DNA from: Haloarchaeobius sp. HME9146
GTDB taxonomy: Archaea; Halobacteriota; Halobacteria; Halobacteriales; Natrialbaceae
Assembly (NCBI RefSeq): GCF_025399835.1
Contig: NZ_JAODVR010000001.1
Span: 2,480,001 to 2,544,000 of the forward strand
Length of the DNA stretch: 64,000 bases
Direction of reading: 5' to 3'
Made by a program: the position numbers and the translations under genes. The notes under the pieces were generated by a model, which was not told the DNA's origin, ran no database searches, and saw only the letters and a program-made list of their open reading frames with translations. Positions 35,783 to 45,836 of the stretch are shown piece after piece. Position 1 is the stretch's first letter. Each line of letters starts with the position of its first letter.

Positions 35783-36466
35783 ATGGACCTCGAAAATTCG
35801 GAGATATACATCGCAAGAAGACTTGATGGACAGATCGTTTCGGCTCCGGAGTACACAGTGGAATGTACTGGTCTGTCCGAAGAGGACAGACTACTCTTCT
35901 GCCCGAACTGTTATGACCAGCTCGGACAGATGGAGCCTCTGGAATTCATCTTCGAAGAGAGACGGTTCATCCACACGCGTGTGGACCGTACTTGCTACCA
36001 AGATTACCGGACGAACGATAGAGATCACCCATTGATACAGCAGATTGTGTATAAACAGCTGAGAAATGAGCCACAATTCGAGGAGTCAAAGATAGAATAC
36101 GCGTTGAAAAAGTCGGAGAAAGGTAGCTGCAATGTATTCGATGTAGGGGCTAAACTACCTGAAAGTGAGCGGATTGAAGGTGTGGTTATCGAGGTGCAAC
36201 ACCAGTCAGCACAATTTCAATCACGGTTACACTCGAGAGTCAGTATTGCGCAACGGCACGGGTATGGGTTTTACATCGTGTTTTCTCCGAGTGGCATCTG
36301 CCGGAACTGGTACGAAGACAAAATTCGGCGCATCAAAGGGCCCAGTGCTAGAGTCGGAAAATATGATTGTGGCGAAGTTGATCTGGGAACGATGCTGGCA
36401 CCCGATGATGACATCTCCTGCTTGTCACGAACCGGGTCTCAAAGTGGAGCTAGTTCAATGACGTAG
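35783..36466 (+). CDS. CoiA-like nuclease-fold protein
   Basis: The 227-residue protein begins MDLENSEIYIARRLDG. It has a CPNC pair and a CoiA-like core: EGVVIEVQHQSAQFQSRLHSR matches the E-x-Q strand of competence protein CoiA nuclease domains. A strand-rich YGFYIVFSPSG follows. Its start is supported by GGAGG at 35771-35775, eight bases upstream. CoiA-type nucleases belong to the PD-(D/E)XK-like fold, and the key Asp of the motif could be the one in NVFDVGAK. It sits in the element near the integrase. A role in DNA uptake or defence is inference. Confidence 0.6.
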   Translation: MDLENSEIYIARRLDGQIVSAPEYTVECTGLSEEDRLLFCPNCYDQLGQMEPLEFIFEERRFIHTRVDRTCYQDYRTNDRDHPLIQQIVYKQLRNEPQFEESKIEYALKKSEKGSCNVFDVGAKLPESERIEGVVIEVQHQSAQFQSRLHSRVSIAQRHGYGFYIVFSPSGICRNWYEDKIRRIKGPSARVGKYDCGEVDLGTMLAPDDDISCLSRTGSQSGASSMT

Positions 36467-37009
36467 TATTTGTGCAGTGTGTGACAACCATGCCGCACGG
36501 CAAGGTGTTGGCAAAAAATTGTCAGTATCGTGGTGGTAGAGGGATGTTGATCTTGATTAGTTGCATAGGTCTACTATCTTTGGGACAAAAACGGGACCTA
36601 TGCAGATACTTCGGAGAACTATATGCGCGAGTTTACCCGATAGCTGTGCATATATGGCTCCGATTGAGATTTTACAGATTTCACTTACAAAACGAGCGGT
36701 GCCGATAAGGGTCAAAGTGAAGAGCTACAGCGAATCCCAACGCATATAGACTTTTTTCCAGCTCTCAAACTCTACACAAAACAACGCTCAAAACAAAACG
36801 AGCGGGAAATACGCGAAAAAATACCTGAAAACGAATATATGCCCTGCGATTCGGAATTTGAGGTCCGCACTTTCGTATTGACGCGTTCTGCCAAAATTAG
36901 TAAGATTGCGCTAATAACAATAAATTATCATATCTGTGTCAGTGGGATAACTGATGTAGATAGGGCTCATTATTGGACAGATGAGATGGTCTTGACTAGA
37001 TAATGCCGT
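36467..37009. other. AT-rich spacer without a supported gene
   Basis: I see short overlapping reading frames but none with a start, ribosome-binding site and family-like composition. The 36760-36940 part is AT-rich, with short runs such as caaaacaaaacgagcgg and repeated aaaa tracts, but contains no palindromes of length. It may be a decayed insertion. Confidence 0.4.
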
Positions 37010-37726
37010 TCAAGTTGATGTTAGTCGGATTCGCCTTGCCCTCTCAGACATGGTTGGCGGATAGGTCCATCCAATCGCCAATCCAACTAACCCTCCAATC
37101 AAATGCGCTCCATTGGTCCACTCTACTGTAAAGTATGGACCAGTCGCAAGGTTGTATGTAATCTGGATAATCGCAGATACTCCGAGAAGGAATACAAATC
37201 GTTCCGCCGGTGTTGTGTTAGACCGCAGATTTTCAGGCTTTAGAGAGTTCAATGAACTAACATCGCCTTTGAAAGGTAGATAGAACGAGTACGTAGCAAG
37301 AGCATACCCGAATCCACTGGCTCCATAGGCAGCAACTGGTTTAGGAGTGAACGGAGCTCGAAACAGGAATGCGCCGATACCTGAGAAAACAGCAGCTACC
37401 GCTATGAATTGAAGATAGGCACCGGTGGAAAAGTACTGTTCAACAACTCGGCCTATAATCCCAATTAGTGCGATATTGGCTAAGAAATGTAGAATCCCCT
37501 TATGGAGAAAGAAAGAGAGAAGCCAAGCAGGAACAGGGTATTCAAGGAAAAAGTACGAAGTTACTCCTATAATTGAAGCCTGTAAAACAACTGCTGCTAT
37601 CTCCTGGCCAAGGAATACCACACAAATCAGTAAAACAAGCCACTTAGTAATCGGTGAATCTCGATTCCAAAGATCACGGGAAATACCCCGAACAGTATCA
37701 GAAAAATCCTGACTCAATTGACTCAT
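37010..37726 (-). CDS. rhomboid-family intramembrane serine protease
   Basis: The 238-residue protein has six to seven hydrophobic helices. The full rhomboid signature is present: HFLAN near residue 80 (conserved His and Asn of helix 2), GASG with the nucleophile Ser137, and AHLIGG with His208, the catalytic partner. It should cleave transmembrane substrates in the cell membrane. ATG at 37726 is favoured; a start at 37756 would add ten residues. AT-rich codon use fits the island. Substrates cannot be inferred from neighbours. Confidence 0.82.
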   Translation of the reverse strand: MSQLSQDFSDTVRGISRDLWNRDSPITKWLVLLICVVFLGQEIAAVVLQASIIGVTSYFFLEYPVPAWLLSFFLHKGILHFLANIALIGIIGRVVEQYFSTGAYLQFIAVAAVFSGIGAFLFRAPFTPKPVAAYGASGFGYALATYSFYLPFKGDVSSLNSLKPENLRSNTTPAERFVFLLGVSAIIQITYNLATGPYFTVEWTNGAHLIGGLVGLAIGWTYPPTMSERARRIRLTST

Positions 37727-38109
37727 TGTACTATCCGTCGTTTGACCGTTGAACAAGAAAAAAGAGAGGGACGATATGGCCCCTTATTCCGGCACTTCTC
37801 TGCGTTTTCGACGCGACAGGATTCCTTCAACATCTTAACTCTGCCAGCTGATTCGAAAGGTGTCCTCTGAACAGTATGTCTTTTCTGGTGATTTCACTCT
37901 CTGTATGCTGTACGCTGTTTCTGAAAGGTTCCGAGTAGGTCTCAGTGCCCGTGACGTATAGAGGGCGCGAATGTGGTTGGATTCAGAGGTCAACTACACC
38001 ATTCAAAGATTACCCAATATACGAACAGCACACTTAATTTAGTATTACTTGGTGACTGACGCCTTCGTGTCGAAAATCTCATAGTATTGCAGTTCCCACA
38101 ACGGTTTGC
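37727..38109. promoter_or_regulatory. spacer between rhomboid gene and small membrane-protein gene
   Basis: No gene. The two flanking genes are divergent here (rhomboid to the left, small membrane protein to the right). A TATA-like ttaattta lies near 38033, about 75 nt before the right start. No strong palindrome is visible. Confidence 0.4.
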
Positions 38110-38436
38110 ATGTTAGTAGAGTCTCTCCCTGAGTTCTTCATCGTGAATTTGGGGGTGTTTGGTCTGATTATTACAGGTTTTCTTGTCGAGAAGCACTACG
38201 TTAGCCGACCAGCAATGTTCGCCAACGGGATCGCGTTGAACGTCTACGTCTATGAGATTCTGTTTCCACCAGAATGGCTGCTCTTATACGCTGACCTCGG
38301 GCTCATCGTAAGTGGAGTCGCGATTCTGTCGTACGCAACGGAGGCTAAGCTTCCTGAAGGATATTACAACTTCATCTGGTACACGTACTCCTCAATCATC
38401 GTGGGGGGTGTGATCCTATTCACACTCCTTGGATAG
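38110..38436 (+). CDS. small membrane protein, unknown
   Basis: The 108-residue protein has about four hydrophobic helices, with a short polar loop HYVSRPAMFANG. No recognised motif. It stands between the rhomboid gene and the large minus-strand gene, with the latter converging on it. Confidence 0.55.
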   Translation: MLVESLPEFFIVNLGVFGLIITGFLVEKHYVSRPAMFANGIALNVYVYEILFPPEWLLLYADLGLIVSGVAILSYATEAKLPEGYYNFIWYTYSSIIVGGVILFTLLG

Positions 38437-38607
38437 GACCGAAGTGCTAAACCCAAATCAACGAACACAATTTATAGCTCGCCCAAATAATTCTGAGATT
38501 TCTGGGTAGAATTAACTCTGCTATCTTTTTGTTGCAGCTGACCCGCGTAGACACGATTGAACAGAGAATCTACCCATGGCACTCAGGAAGCAGATTGGTG
38601 TTCTAGC

Positions 38608-41250
38608 TCACCCGATTTGGACGGTTTCAACACTTCTCGAGGGGGTAAGTACGGAGGCGACAAACTGGGATTTGATTTGGGCGCTTAGGATGCACTGATG
38701 GAGCACGTACTGAGAACCGTTGTTATCGGAGGCCGCTAGTCGGCCCGAGATGTCACTAGTAAGATCACAACCGGGAACAACTGCCTCATAACGATAGGTA
38801 CTGGCTACCCACAAGAGTCCCGCTCTCTCAAGTTCACGGCGATGCCGATCGTAGGATGATTCTGAAATATTGGCCTTCTCGATTATCTCGGAGCGTCCAA
38901 TCGGACGACCTGCTGCGAACAGTGCCCTCATCAATTTCCTCGCTGTCGGCGGTAGCCACGGATACACTTTCTTTGGGGAGACTGCGCCCAATCCTCGCAG
39001 GAGTAGAGGAAGCGATAGTGGTTCGCCTGGTGGTGCCAACCGGTTCGTGGCTATCAGAGCTTCTGCTACATCGAATGGGGAACACGTGAGGGATCTCTTC
39101 GAGCCATTCCCGAACACATGTAGGAACATGTTCGTTACAGTGGAGTAGCTCAGAGGGTCCGCTAGGGTTCTATCGAACCGACCAAGCACGGTTTCTACAG
39201 TCTCTCGAATTCCCGTGTATGTGTTGGCTCGTGCTACTTCCACCGGGATTACGATTCCTGACTCCGTGCCTGCGGCGATTTGTTCACGAACAGGAATCGC
39301 TTCTAGTACTTCGACGATATCCGCCTGGAAATTAGTCACGGAGGGTCCTACGATGACCCAGTTTGCGGTGAGCTCTGCATGTCTATCTTGGATGTCGATG
39401 TCTACCGGTAACCTGTAACTGAGTTTGTCTCCGTCCGTCTCGAGTAGCATGCGAGGCGCTGAGTTACCTTTATACGTGGCGCTTTTCGGGACTGTATTCT
39501 GCAAGAACCCAATGAACTTCTGGTACCGAGAGTCATCTCTGGTGAGTTGCTTCGTGTCGGGGATTCTGATGTGGATTGTGACGTCGAACCCGAGTATATC
39601 ATACAGTGTTGTTGCTGAGGCAAGCAATCCGTGTGCTTGTTTACAAACTCGCGACCATGCTTGGGGACTTTCGCTGCGGGAACTGAGTTGGCCGAGTAAG
39701 TCTGTACAGACACTGGAGTACTTCGCACGGAATTGGTCGTAGTCTCGTTCGCCTTCAGAATACCAGCCTAGCTGCCGTCCGAGACGTACCAGGTCGAAAG
39801 TTGTGTCATCTGTAAGAATCGGTGAAAGGCGAGATGAGGTGAGAATACTGTCGAAAGCGTGGTCGCTGAATAAGGTAGCAGCAAGACGTACGAGTGTGGG
39901 TACAGGGCCTCCCCACTGAGTCACCACATGGACCTCATTCTCCGAGTGACCGAGATACGCTACTCTCCCATCTTCGAATTTGGATACTCGGTCATCTATG
40001 AGTGTCACACCTTCGGCGTGTCTCCCAGCTCTCAGCCGCTCTACCAGCTCTCCATCATTGAGCCAAGAGTCAGGTAGCGACAACTTGCGGACCTTCCTTC
40101 CCATGAGAATTTGCGCGTTCGCCTCGAGAGCCTCTTCGAAGGGGTGACCCTCGAAATTCGGCTGGGGAGAGTCGGACCTGCACACTAGTCTTGTTTCTGA
40201 TTGAGGGAGGTTGGTAGTGTGGGGGGAAACGCTAGCTTGGTGAGGGTGCCGCACCCGATAATCCTCTGTCACGAGACTTTGGGCGTATCTCCCACTTGAA
40301 GTCAGAGAGATTGAGTTATAGCGCGATTCGACTACTTTGACAAACCCATAGCGTTGTTCCAGTTCTCGGTAGTACCGGTCAATCGTTCCTGGTTGGATAT
40401 TGAGAGCTGGATCCGCCTTCAAATCGCGCAACTCCCGAAATTCTCCTGGCTCACCCGGAATTGCCGCTAGTAGCTGTAGTCGTCCTTTGCTCGACGCGAG
40501 TTCACCCAGCTTGGCTAGCACATCTTCCGGGTCAAGGGGATGCTGCGTCGAGTCCACAGGTGAGTACTCACATGAGTATGTCTTGTAATCCTCAGTAAGG
40601 TGCTCTTCACACCAGTCGTGGTGCTTTTCGAGCAGGAACTTCTTGAGAGGGGGCGAGACCAGGACTTCCATATCAATACCCTTAGAGAGTATAGCGATTG
40701 TTTCGAGTCCTGCTTCACGCTGACTACGCCGAGTTCTCCTCCATTTGTCCTCATCAAGTTCAAGCAACACACGGGGGGTGGTAGAGCAAATTTTAATCAA
40801 CTGAACCGGCCCAGTGGATATGTCGTCAATCGTGCTATCTGTGCCGTCACGACCCGTGGCTACTCTGGTCAGAGCTTTAAACGACTGTGGAGGATTTTCG
40901 TTACCGCAGGAGGGCCAGTCATCGATAGATTCGTCCCTATAGTTGATTATGAACTTCGTGGCTGCCCAGCGATACCAGCCGTTTGAAGCATCTACCTGTT
41001 CGCGTTTGAGTCCTTCAGGGATGAGACCGGGTCGTGACCTGGCTAGCGAGACCGGATCGTATTGAGTGGCTACTTCTTCAACTGCTTGGACCATCCAAGG
41101 AAGCAGTTCTTCGATTAGTTGTGGGAGCCATTCTCGACGAGAGGGGCAGATATTGGTCAGGTGTACGTCGAAGTCCTTTGGATTCGTTTTTGTCGAAGCG
41201 AAGGCCAGCCCGACGCTCGGTTCCATACTTTGGGTGTTCGGAGACCTCAT
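38608..41250 (-). CDS. 880-residue protein with two winged-helix domains
   Basis: The protein has no recognised catalytic motif. Two winged-helix-like segments are visible: residues ~240-330 (LQLLAAIPGEPGEFRELRDL, TIDRYYRELEQRYGFVKVVE) and ~780-850 (LMRALFAAGRPIGRSEIIEK, SSYDRHRRELERAGLLWV). Parts between look alpha-beta. Large proteins of this type appear in haloarchaeal plasmids and integrated elements, annotated as MarR-like or hypothetical; I cannot tell whether it regulates or acts in replication. An alternative start is ATG at 41226. Confidence 0.6.
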   Translation of the reverse strand: MRSPNTQSMEPSVGLAFASTKTNPKDFDVHLTNICPSRREWLPQLIEELLPWMVQAVEEVATQYDPVSLARSRPGLIPEGLKREQVDASNGWYRWAATKFIINYRDESIDDWPSCGNENPPQSFKALTRVATGRDGTDSTIDDISTGPVQLIKICSTTPRVLLELDEDKWRRTRRSQREAGLETIAILSKGIDMEVLVSPPLKKFLLEKHHDWCEEHLTEDYKTYSCEYSPVDSTQHPLDPEDVLAKLGELASSKGRLQLLAAIPGEPGEFRELRDLKADPALNIQPGTIDRYYRELEQRYGFVKVVESRYNSISLTSSGRYAQSLVTEDYRVRHPHQASVSPHTTNLPQSETRLVCRSDSPQPNFEGHPFEEALEANAQILMGRKVRKLSLPDSWLNDGELVERLRAGRHAEGVTLIDDRVSKFEDGRVAYLGHSENEVHVVTQWGGPVPTLVRLAATLFSDHAFDSILTSSRLSPILTDDTTFDLVRLGRQLGWYSEGERDYDQFRAKYSSVCTDLLGQLSSRSESPQAWSRVCKQAHGLLASATTLYDILGFDVTIHIRIPDTKQLTRDDSRYQKFIGFLQNTVPKSATYKGNSAPRMLLETDGDKLSYRLPVDIDIQDRHAELTANWVIVGPSVTNFQADIVEVLEAIPVREQIAAGTESGIVIPVEVARANTYTGIRETVETVLGRFDRTLADPLSYSTVTNMFLHVFGNGSKRSLTCSPFDVAEALIATNRLAPPGEPLSLPLLLRGLGAVSPKKVYPWLPPTARKLMRALFAAGRPIGRSEIIEKANISESSYDRHRRELERAGLLWVASTYRYEAVVPGCDLTSDISGRLAASDNNGSQYVLHQCILSAQIKSQFVASVLTPSRSVETVQIG

Positions 41251-41388
41251 ATAGTAAATGTGGTAATACCAGTAAGTGCATTAAAAAGTCCGTCAGACAA
41301 GGTATGGTCCGCCTTGCACGGTCTCACATCGGAACAGGGGGTGAGCACACCCCAAACCGTTTTATTTGATTATTGACCACTCCAATAT

Positions 41389-41859
41389 GTGAAATCGAAC
41401 CAAGAACTCACCAACGACATCTGGAACCACATTGAGCAGATGTCACAAACCCAAGACCGGTTCGCAGATGTTCTACTCAAAAATGGATCTGTTCGAGATA
41501 CAAGTACTCTCCCACATGACGTCCGTGAGAGAGCAACTCAAATTATCAATGAGATTGATTCCAAGCCGAAACGCTGTTGGATGAATGCCCGAGTCGCTGC
41601 TTTATTAGATGATTGTCAATATGTCGAGGGTCTTGTTCTCATTAGAGATTTCATACCTTTTGAACATGCTTGGGTCGAGATTGGTGGTCATGTTGTCGAA
41701 CTCACAATGGTTGAACGCCCTGACCCCCCGGAGGACTCTGTCTATATTGGAGTCGAATACAGCACACCTGAGATCGAGGATGCTGCTAAGCAAAATCGGT
41801 ATTCATGCACAGTGACTAATGGACTAGAGTTTCTTCGGCGTATGGAGAGAGAGAATTGA
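41389..41859 (+). CDS. small Cys/His protein, possible transglutaminase-like fold
   Basis: The 156-residue protein starts with GTG. Its middle has a pattern known from small phage-borne transglutaminase/papain-like proteins: KRCWMNARVAALL, a Cys at a helix start; YVEGLVLIRDF; then EHAWVEIGGHVVELTM, with a His followed by a beta strand. The usual third catalytic residue (Asp/Asn) may be D109 or nearby. Activity is inference. It stands alone upstream of the methyltransferase gene. Confidence 0.55.
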   Translation: MKSNQELTNDIWNHIEQMSQTQDRFADVLLKNGSVRDTSTLPHDVRERATQIINEIDSKPKRCWMNARVAALLDDCQYVEGLVLIRDFIPFEHAWVEIGGHVVELTMVERPDPPEDSVYIGVEYSTPEIEDAAKQNRYSCTVTNGLEFLRRMEREN

Positions 41860-42073
41860 GCATATATTATCTGCCAACCCGACCCAAAATATTCCCACGG
41901 TTTTCGCCAGGAATGAACGGTCACATACAGTCATCCCGTCCTACTTTACAACTGAAACTTACGAAAACCTAGCAAGCAACCTCATTGCCGAGACTCTCAA
42001 TATCCCACTTGGAGACCTTGATTTCTGTCCCGAGACCGACGGCCCAGTCAGAGTCGTCGGCAGCTGCGAGTAA
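41828..42073 (+). pseudogene. 3' remnant of an unidentified gene
   Basis: An 81-codon window, open from 41828 to the TAA at 42071-42073, has protein-like composition (LIAETLNIPLGDLDFCPET, then VRVVGSCE) and haloarchaeal codon bias. It contains no ATG, GTG or TTG start. It follows, and slightly overlaps, the previous gene in a different frame. The likeliest reading is the C-terminal end of a gene whose front was lost. I recognise no family. Confidence 0.45.
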
Positions 42074-42188
42074 TCACTACCACGACTCATTCACCTAACA
42101 TTGTTTGCGTATCTTTTCGGTGGAGATTGGACAGTGGTCTGTTAGGCTCGTGTATGGATTTATGTGTCTTTAACAAGACTGGTTCCCT
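41860..42188. other. spacer before the methyltransferase gene
   Basis: Apart from the gene remnant ending at 42073, the last ~115 bp is promoter space for the methyltransferase gene, with no strong TATA box that I can call. No repeats of note. Confidence 0.35.
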
Positions 42189-45100
42189 ATGGCTACACTC
42201 CAGCAGATTACAGCGAATGATATCGCTGGCTGGGATTCGCTCTCCGATGTCGCATCTACCTTTGAAAAGCGCGGGCTGAAAGTTCGTGACAACCTCGGTG
42301 AAGACAACGAACTCGTCCTCCAGCTCACCGACCGCGAGTTCATCGTCCTCGTCGAAGCGGGGCCTGGAGAATCGGCTTCGGACTTCAAACCGGACGACCG
42401 ACGACGTCGAACTAACCTCGTCGCCACCAACGACTACGAGGAGTTCACGTTTCTCACCCGCATTCGCGCGCTCGACGGACAACAACACGGGCGGATTAAG
42501 CACCAGAAGCTCTCCTTCACCAAGGAACAGATGACCAGCGAGGGTGGCGAGAAGAACACTATCCTCCAGAAGCTCAACAGCCTCGAGTACGGTTCGGCGG
42601 CAGCAATCTACGACGACCTCTACGACACCAAGCAGGTCGTCAAGGAGTTCTACCAGCAGTTCGAGACCCTTCGAACTGATCTCGTGCAGGAAGTCGCTGG
42701 CATTCCGGACGACCGTGGTGACGCGAAGCAGCGCTACGTGCAGGTGACGCTCGACCGGATGATCTTCCTCTACTTCATTCAGGAGAAACGCCTGCTCAAC
42801 CGCGATCCGAACTATCTCCACGACCACCACAAGCAACGCGTGGACGAGGACGAGAACGTCTACGAGGAGTTCTACGAACCGTTATTCTTCGACTTTCTCG
42901 CCGAGAACAAGAAGAGCACCGAGTTTGGCGCACTACCGTACCTCAACGGCGGGTTGTTCTCGAAGAATCCCATCGAGGAGGAGTTCGAAGACGCTCGACT
43001 CGGTGAGACAACCGAACAAACCAACGAGCTGTTCGGGGATATCCTTGACTTCCTCTCTGACTGGAACTGGAACGTGGACGAACGGCTAGACATCGTCGAT
43101 CCCAAGAACCTCTCGCCGGCCATCCTCGGGCATATCTTCGAGCAGACGGTCAACCAGAAGGAGATGGGGGCGTACTACACCCCCGAGGAGATCACCGGGT
43201 TCATGTCTCGGCGGACGATTCACCCGTACCTCCTCGACCAGCTGAATGAGGAGGTCGGTGCCAACTATGAGGAGATTGACGACGTGTTTGGGTTCCCTGC
43301 TCCGGAGGCTGAGGGCGGAGTAGAGGCGCTAGCCGACGGCGGGGCGGTCACGGCACAAGTCCCAACTGAAAACGTCGAGACACGGCACGTGGAGACGCTG
43401 TATCACGACTTCCTGAAGGAAGCTCGAGTTCTCGACCCAGCGGTTGGGAGTGGGGCGTTCCTGCTCGCTGCTCAGGAAGTGCTGTTGGACATCTACATGC
43501 AGTGCATCGAGTTCTTCCAGCAGATGGACGACGAAGGGAAAACATGGGAACTGGAGGAACGTACTGTCGAGGAGCTGGAAACAATCGAAGAGGGACGTGG
43601 GAGTTCTTCCCTGTATGCGAAGCGGTCGATCATCCTTAACAACCTCTACGGAGTGGACATCGATGATGGAGCAGTCGAGATCTGTAAGTTGCGTTTGTGG
43701 CTCTCGATGGTCGCTGACATCGAAGATGAGCCCAGCGAGGTCGAACCACTGCCAAACATCGACTTCAATATCCGCCAAGGGAACTCGCTTATTGGGTTTA
43801 CTGACATTCAAGAGGTTGCAAACGACCGAGGTGATGCTTCGTTAACCAATTACGGCGGTGGTGTTGGCGAGAGCGTTGGGAGAATGTATGACGATGTCAT
43901 CAGTGCAGTTGAGCACCATCGGGCAGCAGATTCCGCGACAGAAGCAGCAAACGCTCGGCGGTTAGCAGAATCACGCATTAGCAATCACGGAGAAAAACTC
44001 AATGAGAAAATTCTGGATCAATTCCGTGAGGCTGGTGTAGACGACATCGGTATCGCTGAGGTACGTACCTTCTCCCCATTCCACTGGGTACTAGAGTTTG
44101 CCACGGTATATGCAGATGGTGGCTTCGATGTTTTGATAGGTAACCCTCCATGGGATCAACTCCGAGCAAGCCGTGACGATTTCTTCCCGAAATATGATGA
44201 AAGATTTCGAACCCGTCCTCCCTCAGAGAAGGATAATATCGAGAAAGATCTCCTGAAACAGGATGAGATTTCCCAATCCTGGGAGAAGTACCAAGCGAAT
44301 ATTGAAACTCAAATGCGGTATTTCACTGATGGGCCGGAGTATGAATTACAAACACCAGTAATAGCTGGCCGCAAAGACCCTAATGAAAATAATCTTGCTG
44401 GGCTATTTGTCGAAAGGATGTTTGAATTAGTCAAGAATAAGGGATACATAGCCCAGGTTCTCCCAGGAGTGATCTTCAACGGTTCATTCTCCAAAGACTT
44501 ACGGATGAAAATGCTGAACGAGGCATCTATTACCTCGCTTATTGGATTTGAAAATAAGGGCATATTTTCAGGAATTGATGACCGATACCAGTTTGCAGTG
44601 GTTACATTCCAGAACTCGGGGAGAACAGAAAGTCTAAAGGGGATTTTCAACCAAAACGACTTGTCCATATTACAAAATATTGAGCAGCAAGCGGTTGATA
44701 TCCCCAGAACAGTTCTAGCCGAATACTCACCAGAGGCTCGGATATTCCCGTTCCTGACTAACCAAACAGAAACCAATATTCTGAATAAAATATTCCAACA
44801 TCCATCTTTAGCAGAAGACATCGAGGATACGTGGAAGGCTATTCCATGTCGGGAACTAGATAGAGCCCGTGCTTCCAATCGATTTGTGGAATCGGAAGAG
44901 GAAGGGGATTATCCAGTTTACGGAGGGCGCAATCTATACCAGTTCCTTTATGATAACTCTCTTGAAGTAGAGGTTCAACCTCCAGAATTATTCAGCATCG
45001 AAGAAGAACAAAATCCCAAGGCGTCTGCCAAGTATCGGGTGAGAGAACGGAATTTCAACAATGGAAACCTCAAAAAGGCTATTTATGATAAGTTTGGGGG

Positions 45101-45821
45101 GCCAAAGTCCAATAAATCTCAGAAAGCGTTCGTAAACAATCTACTTGAAGAGACTAGGGGTGAAGGGTTGCATATGGGGGACGTACTTTTGGATTGTACA
45201 GAGTACCGAATCGGGTACCGGGAAATTGCCCGTTCCTCCGATGAACGAACCATGATCGCGGCTGTACTTCCAAAAGGAATCATTTGCCATCACAAAGTGC
45301 ATACTTTGCACCCATACGAAATTTCGCCTAGTGAAGATTCTCTATCTGATAATCCACTCCACAGTGCATATCAACGAATTTTCACCGATGAAGAAATGTT
45401 TGTGGTCGTTGGTTTGCTGAACTCAATTCCCTTCGACTTCCTGATGAGGACAAAAATTGATACAAGTATTGTCCAATACAAGTTCAAGGAGTCTCAAATT
45501 CCTCGGCTCACAGAAGGTGATGATTGGTTCCACTACATCTCCGAGCGAGCGGCACAACTGAATTGTTATGGAGAAGACTTCGCTGAGATGCGCGACCGGC
45601 TTGGTGGTGTCAAGGCGGAAACTAATCAGGATGCCCGGAATAAATTACAAGCAGAAATTGATGCCGCTGCATGCCATGCATACGGATTGGAACGCCGAGA
45701 TGTTAAGTTCATTCTCGAGGATTTCCACCGAGTATCGAAGCCACGAATTATGACGGATAACTACTTCGACATGGTGTTCGAGAAGTTCGACCTTTTGCGA
45801 GACGAAGGGCCCTTCAAATAA
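42189..45821 (+). CDS. Eco57I-class N6-adenine DNA methyltransferase
   Basis: The 1210-residue protein has an N-terminal helical region (~1-300) and SAM motif I VLDPAVGSGAFLLAA near 414-424. The catalytic motif IV is NPPW near 652 (FDVLIGNPPW). These place it in the Eco57I/BREX-PglX-like adenine methyltransferase group that modifies one DNA strand. The C-terminal ~400 residues should contain the target-recognition domain (YPVYGGRNLYQF, then KFKESQIPRL). Bases up to ~43,850 and after ~45,640 are GC-rich, while 43,850-45,600 is AT-rich, so the recognition part may have been exchanged. A NucS-like gene follows 15 bp downstream. Confidence 0.88.
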   Translation: MATLQQITANDIAGWDSLSDVASTFEKRGLKVRDNLGEDNELVLQLTDREFIVLVEAGPGESASDFKPDDRRRRTNLVATNDYEEFTFLTRIRALDGQQHGRIKHQKLSFTKEQMTSEGGEKNTILQKLNSLEYGSAAAIYDDLYDTKQVVKEFYQQFETLRTDLVQEVAGIPDDRGDAKQRYVQVTLDRMIFLYFIQEKRLLNRDPNYLHDHHKQRVDEDENVYEEFYEPLFFDFLAENKKSTEFGALPYLNGGLFSKNPIEEEFEDARLGETTEQTNELFGDILDFLSDWNWNVDERLDIVDPKNLSPAILGHIFEQTVNQKEMGAYYTPEEITGFMSRRTIHPYLLDQLNEEVGANYEEIDDVFGFPAPEAEGGVEALADGGAVTAQVPTENVETRHVETLYHDFLKEARVLDPAVGSGAFLLAAQEVLLDIYMQCIEFFQQMDDEGKTWELEERTVEELETIEEGRGSSSLYAKRSIILNNLYGVDIDDGAVEICKLRLWLSMVADIEDEPSEVEPLPNIDFNIRQGNSLIGFTDIQEVANDRGDASLTNYGGGVGESVGRMYDDVISAVEHHRAADSATEAANARRLAESRISNHGEKLNEKILDQFREAGVDDIGIAEVRTFSPFHWVLEFATVYADGGFDVLIGNPPWDQLRASRDDFFPKYDERFRTRPPSEKDNIEKDLLKQDEISQSWEKYQANIETQMRYFTDGPEYELQTPVIAGRKDPNENNLAGLFVERMFELVKNKGYIAQVLPGVIFNGSFSKDLRMKMLNEASITSLIGFENKGIFSGIDDRYQFAVVTFQNSGRTESLKGIFNQNDLSILQNIEQQAVDIPRTVLAEYSPEARIFPFLTNQTETNILNKIFQHPSLAEDIEDTWKAIPCRELDRARASNRFVESEEEGDYPVYGGRNLYQFLYDNSLEVEVQPPELFSIEEEQNPKASAKYRVRERNFNNGNLKKAIYDKFGGPKSNKSQKAFVNNLLEETRGEGLHMGDVLLDCTEYRIGYREIARSSDERTMIAAVLPKGIICHHKVHTLHPYEISPSEDSLSDNPLHSAYQRIFTDEEMFVVVGLLNSIPFDFLMRTKIDTSIVQYKFKESQIPRLTEGDDWFHYISERAAQLNCYGEDFAEMRDRLGGVKAETNQDARNKLQAEIDAAACHAYGLERRDVKFILEDFHRVSKPRIMTDNYFDMVFEKFDLLRDEGPFK

Positions 45822-45836
45822 AACTAGCAACAAAAG

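Noticed and set aside
36472-36749. Two overlapping 60-80-codon frames
   Set aside because: Start codons lack ribosome-binding sites and neither translation resembles a protein family.
30460-37990. Similar words (cgagtagg and attcagaggtc) at about 30460-30555 and 37930-37990
   Set aside because: The matches are short, with different spacing, so I cannot separate them from chance; not called as a repeat.
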